From: Pisolithus tinctorius
Lineage: Eukaryota > Basidiomycota > Agaricomycetes > Boletales > Pisolithaceae
NCBI GenBank assembly: GCA_024663395.1
Contig: JANFAH010000017.1
Location: 248,001 to 312,000, forward strand
Length of the DNA stretch: 64,000 nucleotides
Direction of reading: 5' to 3'
Of the stretch, positions 53,647 through 64,000 are shown in pieces. Made by a program: the position numbers and the translations under genes. Position 1 is the stretch's first letter. Every line of letters begins with the position of its first letter. The notes beneath the pieces were generated by a model. That model was not told the DNA's origin, did no database searches, and saw only the letters and a list, made by a program, of their open reading frames with translations.

Positions 53647-55554
53647 TGTTTCCGATCAATCAATCATGACAGCATTCTCATTGTGTGGAGTTAGTTGCCT
53701 GGTTGTGAATGCCATGCTTCTCTGTATTTTTCTTATTGGTTTGTCCCTAATATAATGATTTGTACCTTGATCTAACAACAGACATCTGATTGGCACCATG
53801 CACCAGGAATGAACAATTTCTTCGACACTACTGATTCTGTTCACCCCTGCTGCTGGCACATTATCTTAGATAGAACATAACATAGGAGGGTGGAGAAACA
53901 GACCTGGGTGGAATCGCAGGAGTCATCATTATGTGGGGGAGCAACTTTGGAAAGCTGTCAAGGAAGCACTAAGCAGAGACACAGTCAAGACAAAGGATGC
54001 CCTACCCTTCTCATGCACCTCTGCATGATTCCAAAAGCTAAACCAGTGGCATCTGCAGTTACACACTCAATATCATCGCAGAATTTCTCATCCATTGGTC
54101 CCTGGAAATCTGCTAAGTGGCACCACACTATACTAATGATGCAGGCTTCGAGATTAACCAAAGACAACTGGGTATCCTGGAACGACATTCGATTGAGGCG
54201 AAATAGATTGAACAAAGTAGATACTCACTGCCTGAGCTAGCAGAAGACTGGATATTGGTATCTTGGAATGATGTTGAGTTGAGGCGAAGTGGATTGAGTG
54301 TAGTAACAATACTTACCAGTGTCAAGGGAAGGCAAGAGTGCACTGCCAGAGGTAGCACTGAAATACTGTGTTGCTTGTGTAGAAGGACCATCGCTCCCAC
54401 TAACTGCTGCATATGTTTGTCAAAAATCAGGCATTCAAATTTCATTGTGCACCAGAGTTACCAGAAGTGCCCCAGACCATCGCACTGCATCAGACCAGCC
54501 GGGAGGAGTGCAAGCATGCAGATGGGGTGGACACTGATAACGATGAACCAGGGCAATGCATGTAAGGATGGAGACAGTTGTGGGAACGCTTCGCGCGATG
54601 AGTAGGTTCCACCATGTGTGTGGTGAAAATTGGCTATGACAGGAGATGTTATATGGTAAGGTTGTTATTGTCGGCACAGGGCATTGCAGAAAATGCACAA
54701 GACAATAGTTGTTGCCAGCATCATGCCTTGACCAAGATAACAAAGTCAAACCTAAATAAATATGAAATGAGAATCAAACATTCATAATGAAAACTATGCA
54801 CACCAATTATTGCTGTCATTGCCAAATGTTTGCATAGGTGATGTTTACATATGGTCTAGATAGTGTTACTTTGCTACTTCCTCTATTGGGAGTTCAATGC
54901 CAAGGGCTGCACCCCACACAAGTAATACAACATACATACAGAACAAGCAAACTAACACACTGCAAAAACCTAGCATTGGGGATGGAATGAAGGAAGCCAA
55001 GTCTACCAGGTAGGTGAAAAAGAGCAGGGTGCAAAATGCCATGAAGCTGGAGGACAACATGGACCAAATGCCAACTTTTGCACAAGGGACACCTGGTCTG
55101 GCACCTCATACAGGGATGTTTCTTGCACATACACCTAATCCAGTCATGAATGCAGGTTGTAGAACCACGGAATTTTACTCACGATGAGCAGGGTGACAGC
55201 CTGAACTTATGAAGTGGCTTTCTGTTTGAGCAGGAAGCATGCTGAATCGTTGACAGTCAGTTCAGTGTTTGCTACAGGGGTTTGGGGTTATCAACTTACA
55301 CTGGTTGCAGGAGCAGGGACTGAATCTACTACAAGTCCCCTCCCCCCCTTGCGCTATATCAGAAGGGACCTAACTCCTGGCTTGATACTAGCCTTATTTG
55401 TAATAGCGTAGGCCAACTTGATGACCATGGGCTTTTGTTTTCGCTCACAGGAAGAGCTGTATTAATGGGAAGTGTCGTAGGAATGAGGTGAGCACACCTG
55501 TTGTCAGGTGGGGGGACTGCCACAAGGGCATGGGAAAAAACAAATGGGTGCTAT
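53647..55554. other. No gene recognised
   Basis: About 1.9 kb. A duplicated roughly 90-bp segment (about 54163-54235 and 54250-54325, both containing TGAGGCGAA.T.GATTGA) is visible. A short minus-strand frame (55060-54866) would encode two hydrophobic helices but has no family I know. Confidence 0.4.
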
Positions 55555-56213
55555 TTTAGACAATACAGATTGGAGTCACATTTGGATTAAGGTTGAACTC
55601 ACTCATGTGCATCTTGACGACATTGGGTTTCTAGCTTCGCAACCTTGACAATTGGTCATCAAGCCATTTGGAAACATGTGTTTGGATTGAAAAACAATAA
55701 AAAATTGTTGCCATGATGGCCGCTAATCGGGTAGGAAGGCCTAGAGATGCATAAATAATTAAATTAAGACCAACCTGGGTGTGGTGACAGGTATGTGATG
55801 TCATGGGTTACAGGGACCTGCACAGACATAATGGTCCTGGGGTATATAGTCAGATTGATAACCAAGTAAACAGCGTACACTGCTTATCTTTATTGAATGC
55901 ACGTACGCAATTTTATTATATCTTCGTCTACACTCGTATTATAGATTATTTGGCTCATGTTGAATGTTTTTGTGTTGACAGTTGCACCGTCTTCACAAAT
56001 ACTACATACTACTATCAATACTGATATAATTCTAATTATTCTAATGCTACAGTGTCTAATGCTAGAGTGGTGGGCTGCGAGCAAAGACAGTTAATAGAAT
56101 GCCAAGTATTGAGAAGCGACAACTTACCTGTCAGTGGTGGAAAGAGGGAAAAGGTGTTCATGAGAAAAGTTGTTGTTGATATACTGAACACAACTCACGA
56201 TCACATGCTCGTG
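55555..56213. repeat. Terminal-type repeat T, copy 2
   Basis: Direct repeat of 44995-45702 and inverted repeat of 56217-56750. Its outer end near 56213 reads ..GATCACATGCTCGTGTCTAGTG. Confidence 0.7.
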
Positions 56214-56216
56214 TCT

Positions 56217-56750
56217 AGTGGCTTAAGTGGCTACCACATGATTGTGAGTTGCATTCAGTATATCAACAACGACTTTTCTCACAAACACCTTTTCCCTCTT
56301 TCCACCACCAACAGGTAAATTGTCACTTCTCAATACTTGGCATTCTATTAACTGTCTTTGCTCGCAGCCCACCACTCTAGTGTTAGACACCATAGCATTA
56401 GAATTAGATTTACATCAATATTGATAGTAGCCTTTGCAATTAGAACTAGAATTAGATCAATATTCATAGTAGTCTGTGATGATGGTGTGATGCGACCATC
56501 AACGCGAAACTTAAACTTCAAATGATTGCTATCAACAGTAGTTCATACTGCAGCTTTCATCGATTTAAACATTCGACATGAGCCAAACAATCCTATAATA
56601 CGAGTGTAGATGTAGATGAAGATATAATAAAGTTGGGTATACATGAGGTGATGGCTTGGAAGCAACGATATGAAGTGCATTCCATGAAGATAAGCACAGT
56701 GTATGCTGCTTACTCAGTTATCGATCTGACTACATACCCCTAGACCATTC
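56217..56750. repeat. Terminal-type repeat T, copy 3 (inverted, head-to-head with copy 2)
   Basis: Inverted copy of 55835-56205, sharing GTTGATATACTGAA..CAACTCA at the tip and TTATCGATCTGACTACATA at the inner end. Copies 2 and 3 meet across a short spacer (GGCTTAAGTGGC), forming an approximately 0.9-kb hairpin-capable palindrome. Confidence 0.7.
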
Positions 56751-56951
56751 TTCCATCCTGTTTTCCACATCAAAAGACACTGTCTTTTGTCCTATTGTCC
56801 AGGACAATAGCAGTTCTGCTTGCCAAGCTTAGCACCCCCCCCTCAAATAGCAGAAATCGTTGCCTTATATTGCTTTGTTAGTACTTCCCCCCTCACTCCA
56901 TTTACCGCTCACTGGTTACTTCCAGCTCTTTCGACAACACCCCTGCTATCA

Positions 56952-59900
56952 ATGGAACCAAAGGTCGAAATCACCCCCACTCTCCTCAATGACAAGGCTT
57001 TCGCCTTTCTTGAGAGGTTTGCGTGCGATGATGTCACTGACACCTCCCTTCTATTCAATGTCAAAATCGAGCTTGCCATCACAGGTATTGCCTTCAAATT
57101 GGAGGAATGGATAGACCTGATCAATATCATCATATTGAATCTGAAGGGTGTAGGGATAAATGCCATCAAGGCTGTGTGGGAGCTCGCACAAGCTAAGGTA
57201 GTCACAGTAGTTCCCCTGTTGGAAGATGCTGCCACATGGCAGTTGGTTTTGCATTGGGCAGCTGATGATAGCCTCTCCTTCGCCAATTTCTTGATGGAGA
57301 TGGAGAAATTCAGTGACAGGTACCAGTTCAACAAGTGGAAGTCCATCTTCGACCAAGTATTCGAAGCATCTTGGGAGGGTACCACTGTTGAGGTCGTTAG
57401 GGCAGCCATGGCTGAGTGTGGCATCGCTGAGCCTTCTAGTAAGTAGATCTTTAAATCCTCATGATTTACTGACATCCTCCAGGTGCATGCAATGCCCCCC
57501 CTGCTCAGGCTTCTTCCTCCTGTAAGTAAATTTCTCAAAGAAATTTCGTAAACCAATTCATACTGTATCTTGCAGGCGACATCTCCCATGTGGTCCTCTC
57601 CCCCCAAGCTCCTTCATTGCAGACTTGTAAGCTAATGTTCACCTTCAGTTTTGGATCCCTCGCTAACCACTCAATCAGGCAAAAGCTCATGCAGATCCCA
57701 CCGCTCTCTACACCCAGCAAAGCATCCAAGAATGAGCAAGTCTGCTTCCCGATATCTGGATATTTCTGTGTGGGAGGATGAAGAGGATGAAGAGGAAGAT
57801 GAACTAGACAACAAAGCTAACCATTGTCCAAGGGTGACTGAGATAGTTCTGTCAGGGCATGCAAATTTAACTCAACAGCTTGAAAGCCTTTTTCGTCGCT
57901 ACAGTGGTGAGGGGAGTGCAGAAGGGTCGAGGGCGAAGGTGCATCAGCAGGGCCCAGTTTGCAGTGTCGAAGGTCATATGGAGGCAGGTACAAATCGGAA
58001 GTCATGCTGCCCTCTGGTACGTCCTGTCTCCTCTTCACTCCTTTGCTTGGGAACTTACCTGGTCTCCATTAGCTCATTCTGCAGGATTCGTCCTCCAGCA
58101 CTTCAAGCTGGAAGGCTTAAAATGCAAGACTTTCCATTCGGTCCCTCACCACATTTATGTGGAAGCTCCCAGTGTGCAAGATGTCCAACTCAGGCTTCCC
58201 CCTTCACATGCCAATCTTGTCCCACAGATCGTGCTGGTACCAATGGAAGAAATGGAACCCTTTGTGCAGCCCAGTGACATACCTGTTCACTCTTGGGTTT
58301 GCTTGTTAACAAGTGGTCTCAAGAATGAAATTGCCTATGTAAAGCATGTTGAAGGTGACTCGGTGTACCTTCTCATCATTCCTTGGAATTTGCCCTACAT
58401 CTCTGGTGGTGAGAACTCTGCGGCCCACTGGGAGCTTTTTGACATGGACCTGGAGGTAATCCTTACCCTGAGTCCAGAGGGGCATACTATTGCCCACTGC
58501 CTCCAGTCTCAGTACCACTGCAGCCTTCTTCACAGGCGTTTCCAGAGGTGTAATGTCAAGCCGGTGAGCCTGCCTACTCCTGAGCAAATTGCATGGTTCA
58601 TCGTGTCAGATGTGGATCCCACTTTGGTTGCACATACCTTGACTCGTTTCTCTGCTCAAAGGTGGCAGGTAGGAGATTGTGGCAAGATTCAGGCTGGGGA
58701 GTTTGTCAATGAGGTAGCATACATTGCGATGGATGTCCAAGGTGAATCAGTGATTGTTCATTTGGATAGTCCTACTCTGGAATTGCCTACATCTCTGGAG
58801 ATTTCAATTCACGACTTCAAATGCAAGTTTCGCAGTGGCAATTCAGTAGACATCATTGCTGGCCCTCATCATGGCTTTGAGGGCATGGTCCTCAGTGTCT
58901 TTGAGGGCATGGTCCTCAGTGTCAACGTGATTGAGGACATGGCTCTTTTGTGTGGCAACAGTGGACAACAGGCAAGTCAGGGTATTCGGAGTAAAATCCT
59001 TTGCTAACACTTGCTCATAGATGGATGTCCCTATGATCTTCCTAGCATCACACAGAGTGCTGCTGAGCTATCCCAACCGAGACCCCCACGATCAACTGCG
59101 ATGCCATCCCCCAGTTGAAGAGCACTTCATAGAGCCCAGGGACACAGTATGTATCATCAGGGGACCCTACAGGGGCCTCACAGGCCGAGTGCAATACTTC
59201 TCCTGCAGCCTCAGACAAATATGGGTCATGCGGCACATTGAAAAGGTGTTCGACGACGAAGATGCCAAGGGGGACAAAGGCAAGCCCAAGGCTCAAGTAC
59301 CAGAGGTTCCCAGTAAGGACAGTGACAGTGATGGGGCTGACGATGAGGAGGTGATCATTGTCAGCTTGGATGATGTCCAAGTGACAGCTCAACCAATGCT
59401 GCAGTTCTTGAAGGAGAAGGGGTGGGACATTTCTAAAGGTGACCTAATACAAGTCATATGGGGTCCTGCTGTAGACATCGAAGGAGTTGTTCGCAGCATC
59501 AACCTGATCACCGCAACCCTTACACTGGAGTCTGAAGATGGTCCATGGGTATGTGGTTCTACTTTGCCTGTCATCCCATCTCTAAAGGCATCATAGCACA
59601 ACATCCCTATTAATTTCTGCACTAAATTAAGGGACTACTCCCTTCGTGATGCAGAATGACATATTGGATGTGAAGTATGGATCATCTCGGGTACAAATAA
59701 GGGATACAGTGGGACACTGCGATCAGTAGGCTGAACTTCATGTACGGTTGCAATCCATTCCAGCACCATGATGTTCAAAAATACTGCAGTTGCCTCCAGG
59801 TAAGTCACTTCATTGCTAGGGGTCATGCACTGATATTTCCTTTTTAGATTTGGCATCTTGCTTGATGGGACACCACTAGGTCCCTTGTGCTTGGCAGCAT

Positions 59901-60551
59901 TCAACCATATGCGACAGGGGTGTTTCATAATTCAATCTCAATGTCACAACACCACTCCGCCTCTGCTGCCAAGCAAAAATCCCTCAGTGGATCCAGGTCC
60001 AAGCAACCCCTGGGTCATCACTCCCGATGATGTCAATCTGCAACATCGCAGTGAGCAGGAGCGACAAACCATTGACTATGGTATGTCAATTCTCTCCCCC
60101 CTCTCACTACACATTCTCTTGACTTTGTTGTTTAGGATGAGTGTCCTGGCTCTTTGACAATGACTTTTGTAACTTCAGCAAGTGGCATGTCTGCTTGAGA
60201 GTCAGGCTTGCCTACAATCGTGGGACCCTGGGCAAGCGGGTGGTTCGCACCACCATTCCGGATCATTTCTTTTTGGAGAAGCATGGTGTGGCACCTCCTG
60301 GGCATGTGTCAGTTACTGTGACCTCAAGCATGGTAAGCACCATCATCAAACACCACACTATTCCAGCATGCGACTTGTCCCCCACCAACCCGACAAGTAC
60401 TGGTCAGTTCTGCCTAATACTGAAGGGCGCACTCCAAGGCAAAATTCACCGCATCAATAAATGTCAAACTAAGAAATCCCTGAAAGGGGTGGTATTAGAG
60501 GATGGGACTCAGCTTCTGTTACATGATGTTTGCCTGGTTGTTGCTGCATGA
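56952..60551 (+). CDS. Spt5-like KOW-repeat protein with novel N-terminal domain
   Basis: ATG 56952 begins a roughly 165-residue helical segment (LLNDKAFAFLERFACDDV, LEEWIDLINIIILNLKGVG) of no family known to me. Three introns, all phase 1 with clean GT/AG sites, lead through tiny exons to an acidic stretch (VWEDEEDEEEDELDNK) at about 57780. An NGN-like region (57960-58200) and at least four KOW-like segments follow: LKNEIAYVKHVEGDSVYLL, NSVDIIAGPHHGFEGMVLSV, DTVCIIRGPYRGLTGRVQYF, GDLIQVIWGPAVDIEGVVRS. The conserved C-terminus (PPGHVSVTVTSS, CLILKGALQGKIHRINKC) ends at 60551. Spt5 proteins act with RNA polymerase II; this is an expanded, divergent mushroom branch. A frame change near 57900-57960 is unresolved. 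It starts about 0.2 kb inside repeat T copy 3. Confidence 0.7.
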
Positions 60552-61176
60552 CTGATTGATGCCACAAGGTAGGTCTTTCAGCCTAATCATAATCAATTTA
60601 CTGACATTTCATCAGTGCTTCTCGTATAGTCACATCATATAGTTATCGATCTGACTATGTATATATTTCGACATAATTTACCTTTGACACAAGCATCTTC
60701 ACAAGTTTATCACATCCTGTATGTACTATGCCTGGGAGAGAGGAGCTCCAGCATTAGTACATGGATTAGTATCTTGGACCATCCTGGTATAGAGTGGAGT
60801 GGAAGGGGCACTAGGGGGCTAACTTGTGTCATGTTAGTGGGAGGGGTGGCAGGGGAGCGAAGTGAGGTGTACATTTCCTGGGGGGATGCAGTCAGTGTGG
60901 TTAACTTCGCATTGATTGCAGAGGGCGCCACTGGTATTCAAGGTAATTCTCTACTCGATCTCAATATGCTCCAACATGTCCATTGTAGACAGCATATGTT
61001 CAAGTAAAATCATCAATACTGGTATGGAATAATCGTGATCTCCACATTTTGTAGAGTGAAGGGGCAGAAAATAGCCTTGTATCTATTGAGAGGGAGGGGT
61101 CTACCTGATGCGATACACAGCACGTGAACATTAGGAAATGCTCTAAGCCAAGGGCCGCAGTGACCCTGAAAAACAG
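60552..61176. other. No gene recognised
   Basis: Contains TTATCGATCTGACTATGTA near 60640, similar to the inner end of repeat T, but nothing else identifiable. Confidence 0.35.
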
Positions 61177-61544
61177 TTAGAGGCAACAAAGTAAGTGCAG
61201 AGAAGAACTTACAATTGCGTCGAAGACATCTGGAGTACTAAGGATTGGGTGGATTCCCCTAAAAGTGAGGTCTCTCACAGGGATTACATGCTTGTCATTT
61301 ATTGGGAATGTGATGAATGCTGCAAGCTTGTTGGCAGAAGTGATCATGGGCATTGAGATTTCAAGATGGGAAAGACACAGGAGGTATTCCGCACATGACA
61401 AAATGTTGGAGAAGACATTTTGATTTCTTTCAGGATGGTAGGGATGAAATGTAATGTATAGGCATTGGAAGTCACTGGGAAGGGTAATTACCTTCAGAAG
61501 GGGGAGGATCCTGGTAGTGGGTCCTGCGAGCTTTCGAAGGCAGT
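61177..61544 (-). pseudogene. Truncated unknown coding fragment cut by G3
   Basis: Minus-strand open frame with leucine-rich, F-box/LRR-like composition (LLCLSHLEISMPMITSANKL). Its 5' side runs into the G3 LTR at 61545, so if it was a gene it has lost its start here. Weak evidence, no clear family. Confidence 0.3.
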
Positions 61545-62071
61545 TGTCATAGCCATGTCTCAACTCCGGCTGGACTCGGCCTCGCACTCACTCAGTCCGG
61601 CCTCGGCCTCGCCTGTCCCGCATCTCCAGTTGGTCTAGCGTGGTAGACACTGCTTTGCAGTGTCTGTCATTTCAGTTAGGTCCTGTCCCCGGTCCTGTCC
61701 CCGGTCCACCTGTCCTGGTCTCCGTTATCTTAGTCATACGTTAGTAACCCTTGTCTTACCAATCACCTTAGCAATCCTTGTGAGACTGGCATTACCAGTC
61801 TCCATACTATAGTTACTTCTGGTATATAAACTCGTAGATACTCGGCCTGTAGACCCGAGTCTGAAATCAACTAAGTATCTCCGATAACCCTGCCTCAGCC
61901 TCGGACTCGGACTGAGATCCACGCAAGGGAATAGCGCTGTATCTTTAGTCGCTAAGTCCAATCAGTCCAACTACCTGTATCCTCGACTCCTCTCCTGATC
62001 CCGACCCCTCGGCCTCGCGCCCGCTTCGGTCTCCGGTCCGGCCTCAACCCGGACAATTCCCGTACTTGACA
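61545..62071 (+). repeat. G3 5' LTR (527 bp)
   Basis: TGTCATAGCC...CGTACTTGACA. TATATAAA at 61823-61830 and predicted transcript start GAGTCTGAAAT at 61857-61867, 34 nt downstream. Confidence 0.88.
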
Positions 62072-62073
62072 GT

Positions 62074-62084
62074 ATTTCAGACTC
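62074..62084 (+). promoter_or_regulatory. G3 primer-binding site, self-priming type
   Basis: ATTTCAGACTC, two bases (GT) after the LTR, is the exact reverse complement of 61857-61867 in the LTR. Confidence 0.75.
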
Positions 62085-62109
62085 GCCACTTGTGTGGGTC
62101 TAAACCATC

Positions 62110-63501
62110 ATGGCAACCAAGACTCGATTCCAACCTCCCTGTGGCCGCTCTGCCACCAATCCTGACTCTGCCTCAGCCAGTGGGGCTCGCTGCGAAACAG
62201 CACTAGCTGCTTTGGGCACCACTAGGCGCTCTCCAGGTCCCGTCAGTCCTTTCAGGGGCTTTTCAGCCCACACATCTAATACCCCCACCCCACGTCGCCC
62301 CACTACTCCCATCCCCGAGGGTGACCCCGGCAATGATGGGCTGGGCCACAATGATGATAATAACCCAGATAATGATGACCCCAGCAACGGTCCTGGCAAT
62401 GATGGGCCCGGTGACGATAATCCGGATGAGGATGATCTGGAGGACGAACCAAACTTCCCAGACCCGGACACCGAACCCGCGGTCGTGGTCTTCAACAGCC
62501 TCGCAAAGGCCATCAAGCTGTTGGCTCGCAATGCCCGTACTAGTCCTGAGTCCTCAAGCAGGACCAAGCTACGCGAGCCCGATACCTTTGATGGCACTGA
62601 CCCTAAGAAGCTCCGCACGTTCTTTATCCAGTGCGAGCTTAATTTCCAAGACCGACCTCGGGCTTTCAGGACCGATCGCACCAAAGTCATCTTCGCCCAG
62701 TCATACCTCAAAGGTATGGCTCTTGAATGGTTTGAGCTGGACTTGCTCGGGCTCGATGACCCCGATGATCGGCCTCTCTGGATGGACTCCTGGAGGGAGT
62801 TCGCCCTGGAGTTACAAACAACCTTCGGCCCCCATGATCCAGTCGCTGACGCCGAGAGCCAACTCGACCATTTACATATGAAGGAAGGTCAGCGCATTAA
62901 CAAGTACGTAGTAGACTTTAATCAGCTTGCTTCGCAAGTCCGAGGCTATGGAGATGGTGCACTGCGCCATCATTTCTATTCTGGGCTCCCAGACCGGATT
63001 AAGGACAAAGTCTGTCGAGTTGGCAAACCCCGGACACTTCACAAGCTCCGCCACCTCACCCAGGAGATAGATGCGCGCTATTGGGAGCGCAAGGAAGAAG
63101 TCCAGCGGGCGAGCAAGCACCAAGGCTCGTCTAACTCTAGTAACAATAAGTCCGGCGGCTCCGGCAACAATAACCAGTCCAAGACCGGTCAAGAGAAGAC
63201 CAAGACCGGCAACAACAACAACTCCGGTTCTACCCCTAAGCTGGCTTCATTGAAGCCGGGCAACAATAGTAACAGCAATTCATCTAAGCCCGACCCTAGC
63301 AAACTCGGCAAAGATGGAAAGCTTACCCCGGAAGAACGCAAGCGTCGCCTAGACGGAAACCTCTGCATGTTCTGCGGAGGGTCCAGTCACTTCGCTGACA
63401 AATGCCCCAAGAAAGCTGGAAAGGCCAAAGCTCGCACTGCGGCTACCACCGAGGCCGGTACGGCCTCGGGCTCGGGTACTACCCCCGGGACAAAAAAATA
63501 G
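62110..63501 (+). CDS. gag: G3 Gag polyprotein
   Basis: 463 residues. A long Asp/Asn/Gly/Pro-rich N-terminal region (about 65-125) is followed by the capsid domain ([47 protein letters not shown]) and an Asn/Ser/Lys-rich linker with long Asn runs. The zinc knuckle is [14 protein letters not shown] (CX2CX4HX4C). ATG 62110 is the first after the primer site. The stop TAG (63499-63501) immediately follows AAAAAAA. Confidence 0.94.
   Translation: MATKTRFQPPCGRSATNPDSASASGARCETALAALGTTRRSPGPVSPFRGFSAHTSNTPTPRRPTTPIPEGDPGNDGLGHNDDNNPDNDDPSNGPGNDGPGDDNPDEDDLEDEPNFPDPDTEPAVVVFNSLAKAIKLLARNARTSPESSSRTKLREPDTFDGTDPKKLRTFFIQCELNFQDRPRAFRTDRTKVIFAQSYLKGMALEWFELDLLGLDDPDDRPLWMDSWREFALELQTTFGPHDPVADAESQLDHLHMKEGQRINKYVVDFNQLASQVRGYGDGALRHHFYSGLPDRIKDKVCRVGKPRTLHKLRHLTQEIDARYWERKEEVQRASKHQGSSNSSNNKSGGSGNNNQSKTGQEKTKTGNNNNSGSTPKLASLKPGNNSNSNSSKPDPSKLGKDGKLTPEERKRRLDGNLCMFCGGSSHFADKCPKKAGKAKARTAATTEAGTASGSGTTPGTKK
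63492..63498 (+). promoter_or_regulatory. -1 frameshift heptamer A_AAA_AAA (G3)
   Basis: Gag codons ACA AAA AAA TAG; a -1 slip on the A run enters the open protease frame. Position directly before the stop matches G0 and G2. Confidence 0.7.
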
Positions 63502-64000
63502 GAAGCAGCTCCCAGGACTCTGCACAATCTGGGAGCTGCATTGACTCCGGTTGTGCAAACTTGGAGGCTCGTCTCAACGCATCTGCTCTTTCCAGTCTGA
63601 ATTCTTTAACCCCCTATGTCACATTAGAAAACCCAGATTTACCTTGGCTTCGTACTTTAGTGGACTCCGGTTCCACTCACTGTTTCATAGATAATCACTT
63701 TGCTAATCAACAATCTTTTACCCCGTACTCGGTCTCCCCGATCCGACTCCGGCTCTTCGATGGAACGTCCACCTTCACCATAACCCAAGCAGTAGATGTC
63801 AATATCCGCTTCATGTCTGGCGATGTCACCCCGGTAACCCTGTATCTAGCCCCGTTGGATTCTGAGTGTAGAATAGTCCTCGGACATGACTGGCTCACCC
63901 GCTACAATCCGTTGATTGATTGGGTATTGGGCAATCTAACATTCTGGACTCCTGCACAAGGAATGCCAACCCCGTCGACACCCCCTGTAAGCCCGGTCTC
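63498..64000 (+). CDS. pro: G3 protease, partial start of pol
   Basis: Open to the window edge in the -1 frame relative to gag. Contains [15 protein letters not shown] (about 63654-63700) and downstream [10 protein letters not shown] and [17 protein letters not shown], the complete retropepsin pattern that is broken in G2. Confidence 0.88.
   Translation, partial: MGSSSQDSAQSGSCIDSGCANLEARLNASALSSLNSLTPYVTLENPDLPWLRTLVDSGSTHCFIDNHFANQQSFTPYSVSPIRLRLFDGTSTFTITQAVDVNIRFMSGDVTPVTLYLAPLDSECRIVLGHDWLTRYNPLIDWVLGNLTFWTPAQGMPTPSTPPVSPV

Larger units (their letters stand above)
61545..64000 (+). mobile_element. Ty3/gypsy LTR retrotransposon G3, 5' part (cut by window edge)
   Basis: Plus-strand LTR (61545-62071), self-priming site, gag and the start of protease; the remainder lies to the right. 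Gag and protease are related to G0 and G2 but the LTR is different. Confidence 0.92.

Noticed and set aside
57732..57735. Overlapping stop and start (ATGA) suggesting two genes at 57732
   Set aside because: Splicing with phase-1 introns on both sides gives one continuous reading through this point, so a single gene is more likely.

Overview
The window looks like a transposon-packed region of a filamentous basidiomycete, most likely an Agaricomycete. The evidence is chromodomain Ty3/gypsy retroelements, a KDZ-type transposase, a TET/JBP-like dioxygenase, a CACTA Tnp2 transposase, multi-exon genes with introns of about 45-55 bases, and several multicopy protein families typical of mushroom genomes. 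I see no tRNA, rRNA, CRISPR or ordinary housekeeping gene. The species cannot be named from sequence alone.

Layout. (1) 1-2275: 5' part of a minus-strand gypsy element (G0) that runs off the left edge. It sits in a satellite-like arm (2276-3537), the end of an element lying mostly off-window. (2) 3538-6882: about 3.3 kb with no recognisable gene. (3) 6883-40211: my main proposal, a composite KDZ element (K) with long inverted arms built of tandem repeats and a candidate 7-bp target duplication CAATCTC. Between the arms lie a decayed TET/JBP dioxygenase (17486-18706, +), an unknown modular gene (about 19282-20840, -), an Agaricomycete multicopy gene (about 21580-25000, -), the KDZ transposase gene (25618-31407, +), and a Zn2Cys6-type protein gene (32716-34460, -). 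The left arm is split by a 9.9-kb terminal-inverted-repeat element B (7005-16882, TSD AGGCCTG), which itself carries an intact gypsy element G1 (7263-13113, TSD GGAAG). The right arm carries two nested, oppositely oriented solo LTR-like units (35143-38848 and 36349-38188, TSDs ATGG and CCGG). The KDZ gene is broken by two solo LTRs with perfect TSDs, and a third solo LTR sits in the multicopy gene. (4) 40731-44548: an apparently complete Tnp2 (CACTA) transposase on the minus strand, followed by a terminal repeat. (5) 45967-52704: full-length gypsy G2 (minus, TSD CTACT) with lesions in protease. (6) 52740-60551: an Agaricomycete multicopy gene (-), a head-to-head pair of the same terminal repeat, and an Spt5-like KOW-repeat gene (+). 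(7) 61545-64000: 5' part of gypsy G3 (+).

How it fits together. The region reads as repeated insertion into older insertions. All four gypsy elements share two expression devices visible in the sequence. An 11-nt stretch about 32-35 nt downstream of a TATA box is exactly complementary to the primer-binding site just after the LTR, which implies Tf1-type self-priming. A -1 slippery heptamer lies at the gag/pol junction. The arms of K and the subterminal repeats of B both consist of 12-bp palindromes with two CpGs (GACGGGCCCGTC and GGTCGGCCGACC), and most variants can be read as CpG decay. Together with an element-borne TET/JBP relative, this suggests cytosine methylation acting on, and possibly regulated by, these elements. 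That last link is inference.
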